Source: Acidobacteriota bacterium (GTDB lineage: Bacteria > Acidobacteriota > Terriglobia > Terriglobales > Acidobacteriaceae). Taken from it: 13,463 bases of DNA. The notes under the pieces were generated by a model, which saw only the letters and a program-made list of their open reading frames with translations, was not told the DNA's origin and made no database searches. The stretch spans positions 1 through 13,463 of the forward strand of contig JAKABE010000046.1 in NCBI GenBank assembly GCA_021801945.1, read 5' to 3'. Shown here piece by piece: positions 7,601-12,425 of this stretch (its first letter is position 1; every line of letters starts with the position of its first letter). A program made the translations under genes and the position numbers.

Positions 7601-10600
7601 CGATCCGGCAGTATCTGCGATCTCTCCGGTCAAACTGCACTCCGGCGAGTTTCGCCTGCGCGATACTCCCATGCCCGTCTCCAGCGGCGGGACGGGAGCG
7701 GGCGTGCTTGGGTTGGGAGGAGTTGCTCAGGCCAGCATGAATCCGGCGCAAGGCCAGGTGCAGACGGCATACGGCCAACCCGTGGAGCTCTCGCTCAATC
7801 CTCCGCACTCTCTGGCCTCCGATGCGTGGAAGGGCTTGATCTTCTCCTTAATGGCCGGGAACCACTACCGGCAGGCGCTCCAGCAGCTCAACAAGATTCC
7901 GCCAGATATTCGCCAGCAGCTTGACGCGGACGTGGGATTCGTACAAGGTGTGGCCAGCCTCTATATCGAACTGGGCGACACAGCGCAGGCATCTCAATTG
8001 ATGAACGAGGTGGAAAGCTTCTACCTTTTGCACCACTCCCAGATGCCCGCCGGCCTGGAGATTCAGTACGCATGGTTGCTCTATAACATGCAAAACGATA
8101 CGGGCCTCTATCCCGTCATGACGCATCTAGACCAGCGCACAGACCTGACGGCGGCGGAGCGCGCGCAAGTGAACAATATATGGGCGAGTTGGGCAGTGAG
8201 GCGCGCCTCCCAAGCCATGGACCGGGGCAATATCGTGCATGGAGTGGAGCTGTTGCAGGCAGCCTCGGAAGATTATCCCAACAATCTGAGCGTGCGCCGG
8301 GCCATAGCCGGAGCATACGCCAGAGTGGGCCGCGCCGCGGATGCTCTGGCCCTATACAAGACGATTCCGATGACCGGAGCCAGCTCGGGAGACTACCAGG
8401 GCGCGATTTCGGCGGCCATGTCGGCCGGAGATATGGCCCAAGCCGAGACCTGGTTGCGTGCAGCATTGGCGCGCTATCAAAGCGATCCTCTCATCCTTGA
8501 GCTGGCCGCGCGCTTTGAACAGACGCGCGGCGACAATGCGCGCGCCACCGACTTCTGGCGAGCGGCGCTGGCGGCTCTGCCGCCAGGCTCGCCGCTCGAG
8601 AAGCTGAAGACCGGACTGTCGCTGCCGCCAGGCACCTTCGTCTCCCCGCAGCCGGGAGACACCAAGCGCCTGCTGAATCCGCAGATTTACCCGCTTCCCG
8701 CTCCCAGCAGTTCGCTCCCTCCATTACCTTCGTATCCGCAGCCCGGTCCAGCGAGCCAAGCCGTACCCGCCTCTGCCGCACCGGCTTCTTACCCCCAGGC
8801 GGCGGCCGCTTCAGAACAGGCGCAGCCGTATGAGCCTTCCTCGGACACTCCCCTGCCGCTGCCGTCGCTCAACAATTCGCCGTCACCGTCGATCGAACAG
8901 CAAACGCCGCTCCCGACCTCAGCTCCGGAACGCACACCACCAGCCCCACAGCCACCGGTCTATTTTCAGCCGCAGAGCATGAATCGCGTGCCCACGACAA
9001 TGCCGGACGGCTCAATCCACGAGGCTCTCACGCAGCCAACTGCCAGTGAACAGCCAGAGAGCGAGCCACCAACTGGATCCAATGCTCCCAGAACGGACCT
9101 CCGGAGATACATGGGCCGCATGCATCCGGCGTCTTCGGCCGAGAATGTGGAGCCGGCGAGTCCGCAGGCAGCAGGGTTGCGCATTACGGCGCGGCCCATG
9201 GACCCCGAAGCCGCTGAAGCGCAAGCCTTGTTTGCCGAGCAGACGGACAGCCAACTCACACAAGGCTCCGCGGCGCTGATTCATCCCATCCCCAATGCGC
9301 AGGCCGAAGCGCCTCTGCAACCCGGCAACACGTCTGCTGGCGACATTCAATACACGATGGCACAGTACACGCCTTCGGCTCAGCAGGCGACGACAGGAGC
9401 CTATTCAGCTCCGAACCAGCAATCCACATCGCAACAGGCACAACAACCTGCCGCACCGCCGGCGAAGCCCTCGCCGGAAGCCACGTACAGGCAGAGGAGG
9501 CGCAGGACGACCAGGAGGCAGGCGCGGCGGCGGTACGGACCCCAAACGTTGGGCAGTGCGCCCATTGTTGCTCCCGCTCTGCCGGCTGAGGCTACGCCGC
9601 CGGCCGCAGTACCACAGCCCGCGGCGCCGCCCGCGGCCTACCCCGCCTACCAAACCGGGCCCTACGCGCCGGATTCCGGAGGGCTGACCAATCAGCAGCT
9701 CGAGCAACAGAATCTGCCTCCTTTGACTGGGCCCTATGTGCGCGTTCAACGCCAGGCGCCACCTCTCAATCCGCGCGAAGTAGCGGAGGCACAATTGGCA
9801 GCCATCGAAAGCGGGTACAGCGGCTGGCTGGGTGGAACAGCGCTGCTGGATTACCACTCCGGCAACCCGGGCTACGACCAACTGATTGCTTTCCAAAGTC
9901 CGTTTGAGGCCTCGGCGCCTCTGGGTAGCGTCGCCCGCATCGTGGCGGTTGCCAACCCGGTCTTCCTCGACTCGGGCCAAGCCGACGGCACGGCCACTAT
10001 CGGAGTGCTCGAATCCACCCCTTCAGGAAGCGCTTTGACCGCGATTCCCGAGCCCATCGGAACCCTGACCGCAACCAACGTGGCGCCGCCGGCACAGCAG
10101 AACGCCTTCGGCCTGGGCGGCGAACTGCAATTGATCTTTCCCCACTTTGCCGTCGCTGGGGGATACACGCCGTACGGCTTCCTGGTCTCGACATTTCTCG
10201 CCCGCGCTATGTGGAACCCGGGCAACGGCCCAATCACCCTCATTTTCAACCGCGATTCAGAGATGGATTCACAGCTATCCTATGCCGGGCTGCGCGATCC
10301 GGCCGGGAATTCGCTGGGAACGCTGGGCCAAATTTGGGGCGGCGTGATGAACAATCAGGGCACCATACAGTACTCGCACGCCAATGGGGAGTCGGGATTC
10401 TACTTTATGGCTGGAGGCCAGTACCTGAACGGTTACAACGTAGAATCCAACACCCAGCTCAACGGCACTGGCGGCGCCTATTGGCGCGCACTCACCCTGC
10501 CGGAGTACGGCAATCTCAGCATTGGGGCGAATTTCTTTGCCATGCACTACGCGCACAATGAATACGCTTTCACGCATGGCATGGGCGGCTACTTCAGTCC

Positions 10601-11006
10601 GCAAGGTTACATCCTAGCCAACGTCCCGTTGACGTTTGCCGGGCACTACGGCACCAAGTGGCACTACAACATCATGGGCGCCATCGGAGTCCAAGCCTTC
10701 GAGCAGGAACAGACGCCGCTGTTTCCGCTGGCCGCAGATAAGCCCCTGGAAACCAGTCTGAACAATCCCCAGATCCCGGCGTTAACGCAAGTGAGCGCCA
10801 ACTATGACCTGGTAAGCCAGGCAGCCTACCAGGTCAATTCGCACTGGTTCGCCGGGGGATACCTGGACGCCAACAATTCCCGCAACTATGCCTATACCCA
10901 GGTGGGATTCTTCGTGCGCTATCTGTTCCGCTCCCAACCCTCAACCGCGACCGCTCCCACGGGCTTGTTCCCTGCCACCGGTCTGCGGCCGTTTAGCGTG
11001 CCGTAG
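4593..11006 (+). CDS. bcsC: Cellulose synthase outer-membrane subunit BcsC, giant form (TPR scaffold plus beta-barrel)
   Basis: The 2137-aa product is far longer than typical BcsC (E. coli 1157 aa). It has a signal peptide (about 1-31, ending GYA before QKK) and TPR-like helical repeats from about 45 to 909. A Pro-rich linker (910-1075), a second TPR block (1077-1334) and a Pro/Ala/Gln-rich linker (about 1361-1735) follow. The C-terminal BCSC_C-type barrel spans about 1736-2112, with conserved LSYAGLRDP (1895-1903), GGYFSPQGY (1998-2006) and GHYGTKWHYN (2017-2026). Blocks 654-909 and 1079-1334 are a tandem duplication. BcsC gives the glucan a path through the periplasm and outer membrane. Two starts are possible. 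ATG 4593 overlaps bcsZ by 16 nt. ATG 4605 makes an ATGA overlap with the bcsZ stop, and GGAA lies about seven bases before it. Both give the same mature protein. Confidence 0.94.
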   Translation: METPMSLGWGAWGKRVAVASCLVLALPMGYAQKKPAVSPSSARTILVENAQALEARGRPDLAIQVWQQILLSDPNNTVALAGLARDLRLIGSVDKSNQALDRLRRINPSNPEIARIESLSGTETESDQLRRAGQLAREGRVQDAMRIYRQLFGDHPPGGTIGLAYYQTLFGTPNGKQEAIAGMRALVRQNPGDPRYPIALGIMLTYDARTRAEGMRILRAHLDDPTAHAALRQAMLWNGANPNTLPQLRAYLRQHPNDAEVSSLIREDERKMAQIGYGIARTPAEVAAYTALNDHRTAEAEKRFEALVEQNPHNGRAVAGLGFLRMQQKNFGEAIRYLTLAEQDGFRSAVVRRALATSRMWYLVNEGTAAFNANELNVAAVDYRDALSIDPRRPEALSGLAGVLTKQEQYGAAAAVYERLIRVQPGNTSAWRGLFLSYAQEGDNENALAVSARFPPQVRAALDRDPAYLRTLATVYQGVGRNQDAQRVLARALALPFPGNGSSLEEDTKLQYAGILMAAKHYQQAAALYGQIVAANPSNLSAWIGMISAHHTLGQDAQALAEVKRMPAATYDAALANTGFLSTLAAIYQSANQYAIAQEFLERAEKLQMAAGNQPSVALRLQLAAIYLLRNQPSPAFSIYRQVLAEYPGRPDAWRGLISALQASNRDSQAIQELARMPEAVRQNLESDITFVQTEASLYAATGDTARALEYMNRVNAYYAKRRELPPPTIAIQNAWLLYNTGSDRALYSALMQLGGRSDLSVAQREQVQNIWANWSVRRAGIAMNNGNYRRAVEILDAASQAFPDNLTVRKAVAGGYAQVGRSKEALALFKTIPMQNATSGDFQGAIGAALAANDKAQAELWLRQALARYPHDPAILALAARYEMARGDNERAADYYRASLAAMPATSPVDRLAHVLVYPEEDLRPHRAVTAADLYRLLDPNYQPFPKTTKLPPLPAYGPDPYNGLAPVMLQAPKPATQPTRDASTTGTGPMSENRQPGKPGADPAVSAISPVKLHSGEFRLRDTPMPVSSGGTGAGVLGLGGVAQASMNPAQGQVQTAYGQPVELSLNPPHSLASDAWKGLIFSLMAGNHYRQALQQLNKIPPDIRQQLDADVGFVQGVASLYIELGDTAQASQLMNEVESFYLLHHSQMPAGLEIQYAWLLYNMQNDTGLYPVMTHLDQRTDLTAAERAQVNNIWASWAVRRASQAMDRGNIVHGVELLQAASEDYPNNLSVRRAIAGAYARVGRAADALALYKTIPMTGASSGDYQGAISAAMSAGDMAQAETWLRAALARYQSDPLILELAARFEQTRGDNARATDFWRAALAALPPGSPLEKLKTGLSLPPGTFVSPQPGDTKRLLNPQIYPLPAPSSSLPPLPSYPQPGPASQAVPASAAPASYPQAAAASEQAQPYEPSSDTPLPLPSLNNSPSPSIEQQTPLPTSAPERTPPAPQPPVYFQPQSMNRVPTTMPDGSIHEALTQPTASEQPESEPPTGSNAPRTDLRRYMGRMHPASSAENVEPASPQAAGLRITARPMDPEAAEAQALFAEQTDSQLTQGSAALIHPIPNAQAEAPLQPGNTSAGDIQYTMAQYTPSAQQATTGAYSAPNQQSTSQQAQQPAAPPAKPSPEATYRQRRRRTTRRQARRRYGPQTLGSAPIVAPALPAEATPPAAVPQPAAPPAAYPAYQTGPYAPDSGGLTNQQLEQQNLPPLTGPYVRVQRQAPPLNPREVAEAQLAAIESGYSGWLGGTALLDYHSGNPGYDQLIAFQSPFEASAPLGSVARIVAVANPVFLDSGQADGTATIGVLESTPSGSALTAIPEPIGTLTATNVAPPAQQNAFGLGGELQLIFPHFAVAGGYTPYGFLVSTFLARAMWNPGNGPITLIFNRDSEMDSQLSYAGLRDPAGNSLGTLGQIWGGVMNNQGTIQYSHANGESGFYFMAGGQYLNGYNVESNTQLNGTGGAYWRALTLPEYGNLSIGANFFAMHYAHNEYAFTHGMGGYFSPQGYILANVPLTFAGHYGTKWHYNIMGAIGVQAFEQEQTPLFPLAADKPLETSLNNPQIPALTQVSANYDLVSQAAYQVNSHWFAGGYLDANNSRNYAYTQVGFFVRYLFRSQPSTATAPTGLFPATGLRPFSVP
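6552..7319 (+). repeat. Intragenic duplication in bcsC, copy A (residues 654-909)
   Basis: This segment aligns with copy B at a constant offset of 425 residues (1275 bp) and no gaps. By hand I count about 141 identities in 256 positions (about 55%), rising to about 59% in the second part. Shared landmarks are AWLLYN (735-740), IWANW (771-775), LALFKTIPM (827-835), GDFQGAI (841-847), QALARY (865-870) and RGDN (887-890). Confidence 0.9.
7827..8594 (+). repeat. Intragenic duplication in bcsC, copy B (residues 1079-1334)
   Basis: This is the second copy of the TPR block. Its landmarks are AWLLYN (1160-1165), IWASW (1196-1200), LALYKTIPM (1252-1260), GDYQGAI (1266-1272), AALARY (1290-1295) and RGDN (1312-1315). 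Similarity resumes after 1334 in a linker motif, with a shift of only two or three residues. The duplicated unit therefore included the following Pro-rich linker. Divergence at about half of residues indicates an old event. Confidence 0.9.
8673..9797 (+). other. Low-complexity Pro/Ala/Ser/Gln linker of BcsC (residues about 1361-1735)
   Basis: About 375 residues between the second TPR block and the barrel are dominated by Pro, Ala, Ser, Gln and Thr, with no recognisable fold. The frame stays open and leads directly into conserved barrel sequence, so it is translated. It probably forms a flexible periplasmic spacer. It contains an Arg cluster, listed separately. Confidence 0.75.
9489..9533 (+). 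other. Arg-rich patch in the BcsC linker, with AGG codons
   Basis: Ten of the fifteen residues 1633-1647 are arginine. Six of the ten codons are AGG, one is CGC and three are CGG. Two AGGAGG hexamers (9495-9500 and 9513-9518) are perfect Shine-Dalgarno-like sequences inside the coding region. This basic island stands out from the uncharged linker around it. Confidence 0.8.
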
Positions 11007-11033
11007 AACAGAGTCGACTCGATCGAGCCTGCA

Positions 11034-11065
11034 GGGAGAAGACGAACGCGTCTGCTCCCTTTTTT
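11034..11065 (+). terminator. Rho-independent terminator of the bcs operon
   Basis: An 11-bp stem pairs GGGAGAAGACG (11034-11044) with CGTCTGCTCCC (11049-11059). It has one mismatched pair, closes a 4-base AACG loop and is followed by six T residues (11060-11065). It starts 28 bases after the bcsC stop codon, so it separates the cellulose operon from the downstream cassette. Confidence 0.92.
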
Positions 11066-11178
11066 CGTCTCTCAGCCGCCTGATGTTTTCACGCAGCCGA
11101 TTACGGAGTCATTTTTGTTCCGAAAGGAGGTTTCTGGCTGTTCAGAATCACGAAAAATGACAAACTTAAGAATTTATC

Positions 11179-11207
11179 TTGAAATCTTTAATATTATTGA
11201 TTATTAT
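11179..11207 (+). promoter_or_regulatory. Sigma70-type promoter for the DUF2089 cassette
   Basis: TTGAAA (11179-11184) and TATTAT (11202-11207) are separated by exactly 17 bases. Each differs from the consensus at one position. The surrounding 80 bases are very AT-rich, unlike the rest of the window. Transcription would begin near 11214, leaving a leader of about 25 bases before the GTG at 11240. Confidence 0.75.
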
Positions 11208-11226
11208 CATCATAGTTTTTAAGAAA

Positions 11227-11231
11227 AAGGG
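11227..11231 (+). promoter_or_regulatory. Ribosome binding site for the DUF2089-like gene
   Basis: AAGGG lies eight bases before the GTG at 11240. It supports that non-ATG start, which has no competing upstream start in frame within the AT-rich leader. Confidence 0.65.
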
Positions 11232-11239
11232 TTTTATCT

Positions 11240-11638
11240 GTGGCTCATCGTCCAAAATCTCTCTCCGATTGGCAGGATCTGCTGCGAATCGCTCATGGAT
11301 CTCCGCTGGTCATCGAGCGCATCCGCATCCCTGACAAGCAGATCGCCATTGAAGGGGAGTTTACGTTGCCCGAGCTGGCGCGGCTCAGCCTCGACGACCA
11401 GGTCTTTGTGACCGCCTTTCTCCGCGCCCACGGCACGATCAAGGAGATGGAACAGACGTTCGGCGTCAGCTACCCGACGATCAAGGCGCGCCTGAATCGC
11501 ATCTCGAGCCAACTGGAGTTCGTCGAGACCAATCCCTCCCCCTCGCGCGCGGAGGTGCGCGGGGAGGTGCTGGAGAGACTCAGAAGAGGGGAGATCGGAG
11601 CCGAGGAGGCGATCCGAGCCCTGGAGAAGCTGAAGTGA
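11240..11638 (+). CDS. DUF2089-like helix-turn-helix protein lacking the zinc-ribbon cysteines (132 aa)
   Basis: Residues 37-92 match the DUF2089 core: IEGEFTLPELARLS, then FLRAHGTIKEMEQTFGVSYPTIKARLNRI, which looks like a helix-turn-helix. Residues 109-132 form a helical hairpin with the pattern LxxGxIxxEEAxxxL, the SHOCT-like tail often found in this family. DUF2089 proteins usually begin with a cysteine zinc ribbon. Here the equivalent stretch (about 23-40) has Ile and Lys instead, and the whole protein contains no Cys. A DNA-binding regulatory role is inferred from the fold only. It is the first gene of a three-gene unit with its own promoter. Its stop overlaps the next gene's GTG by four bases (GTGA), which suggests coupled translation. 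Confidence 0.8.
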   Translation: MAHRPKSLSDWQDLLRIAHGSPLVIERIRIPDKQIAIEGEFTLPELARLSLDDQVFVTAFLRAHGTIKEMEQTFGVSYPTIKARLNRISSQLEFVETNPSPSRAEVRGEVLERLRRGEIGAEEAIRALEKLK

Positions 11639-11895
11639 CGCCGAGCATCGCCATCGTCCGCATTGAAACGCCGCACTGGCGGACGCCTGGGCTCTGGATT
11701 CCGCTCTTTCTGCTGTGGATTCCCGCGCTGCTGCTGTCGCCACTCATTTTGCTTGTTGTAGCTGGCGTTTGCGCGGCGTTCGGGGTCAATTTTTTGCGCG
11801 CGGTAGCGGTTTTTTGGAGCATCGCGTGCGACCTGCCTGGCACCAACGTTCGCGTTTGCGCCAACGGCAATAAGGTCCAGGTGCGCGTTCTGTAA
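11635..11895 (+). CDS. Small membrane protein (86 aa), unknown function
   Basis: I do not recognise a named family. Residues 18-48 are a long hydrophobic stretch broken by prolines, enough for one long or two short membrane helices. Residues 52-66 are a further, weaker hydrophobic segment. The C-terminus is a short Val-rich strand pair (GTNVRV at 69-74, KVQVRVL at 80-86). The GTG start overlaps the stop of the DUF2089-like gene by four bases, with GGAG a few bases upstream. The next gene starts about 50 bases after its stop. Conserved spacing with an HTH gene and a SHOCT-like gene suggests it is the membrane partner of a small signalling or stress unit, but this is inference. Confidence 0.7.
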   Translation: MTPSIAIVRIETPHWRTPGLWIPLFLLWIPALLLSPLILLVVAGVCAAFGVNFLRAVAVFWSIACDLPGTNVRVCANGNKVQVRVL

Positions 11896-11931
11896 ACATG
11901 GCCGAAGCAAGAATCCGCCAATTTCGTCCGC

Positions 11932-11937
11932 AAGGAG
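11932..11937 (+). promoter_or_regulatory. Ribosome binding site that sets the start of the SHOCT-like gene
   Basis: AAGGAG sits eight bases before the ATG at 11946. This picks that ATG over the in-frame ATG at 11898, whose extra 16 residues would span the site itself. Confidence 0.85.
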
Positions 11938-11945
11938 AACCTGCA

Positions 11946-12407
11946 ATGAACGAGAATCGCCGACAGATCCTTGAGATGCTTGCCGCGGGCAAGATCACCG
12001 CCGACGAGGCCGAGCGCCTGATCGCCGCCCTCGACCCCAACCCCGTCCTGTCCGCCAGCGAGTTCACGGGCACGTCCGCTGGAGGAGCCACGGTCAAAAC
12101 TCGAGCCAAATATCTCCGGGTGCTTGTGGAAGCCGACGAATCGATGACCGGCATGAAGGGCAACACGACCGTCAATGTCCGCGTGCCGATGCAGTTGCTG
12201 CGCGCCGGCGTCCGTCTGGCCAGCCTTATTCCGGCCCAGGCCCACGAGCAATTCGACGAGGCCCTGAACCGTCACGGAATTCCGCTGACCCTCTCGCAGA
12301 TCAAGCCCGAGAACATCGAGGAGCTGATCGACCATCTCGAGGACCTGAGGGTAGACGTGGACGGCAAGAACGGAAACGCGACCAAGGTGCGCGTGTTCTG
12401 CGAGTAG
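11946..12407 (+). CDS. SHOCT-like domain protein (153 aa), YvlB/DUF2089-associated type
   Basis: The N-terminus (residues 4-29) is a two-helix SHOCT-like hairpin, RRQILEMLAAGKITADEAERL. It has the same LxxGxIxxxEA pattern as the tail of the DUF2089-like protein two genes upstream. A variable Ser/Gly/Ala-rich joint follows (35-52). A globular part then runs from YLRVLVEA (56-63), VNVRVPMQLLRAGVRLASLIP (77-97) and IEELIDHLEDL (124-134) to the closing strand KVRVF (147-151). There is no signal peptide or membrane segment, so it is probably cytoplasmic. Proteins of this pattern are common in bacteria next to membrane or DUF4097-type genes and lack a defined function. The start at 11946 is fixed by an AAGGAG site. 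Confidence 0.75.
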   Translation: MNENRRQILEMLAAGKITADEAERLIAALDPNPVLSASEFTGTSAGGATVKTRAKYLRVLVEADESMTGMKGNTTVNVRVPMQLLRAGVRLASLIPAQAHEQFDEALNRHGIPLTLSQIKPENIEELIDHLEDLRVDVDGKNGNATKVRVFCE

Positions 12408-12425
12408 CTCAGGGGAGGAGGTCGA

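Noticed and set aside
10888..11160. 90-aa plus-strand ORF overlapping the end of bcsC and the terminator
   Set aside because: Its first part is out of frame within conserved barrel sequence, and it then runs through a clear terminator hairpin. There is no recognisable domain.
11898..11945. Upstream ATG of the SHOCT-like gene at 11898
   Set aside because: The strong AAGGAG at 11932-11937 lies inside this extension at the right distance for the ATG at 11946, and the family motif begins right after that ATG.
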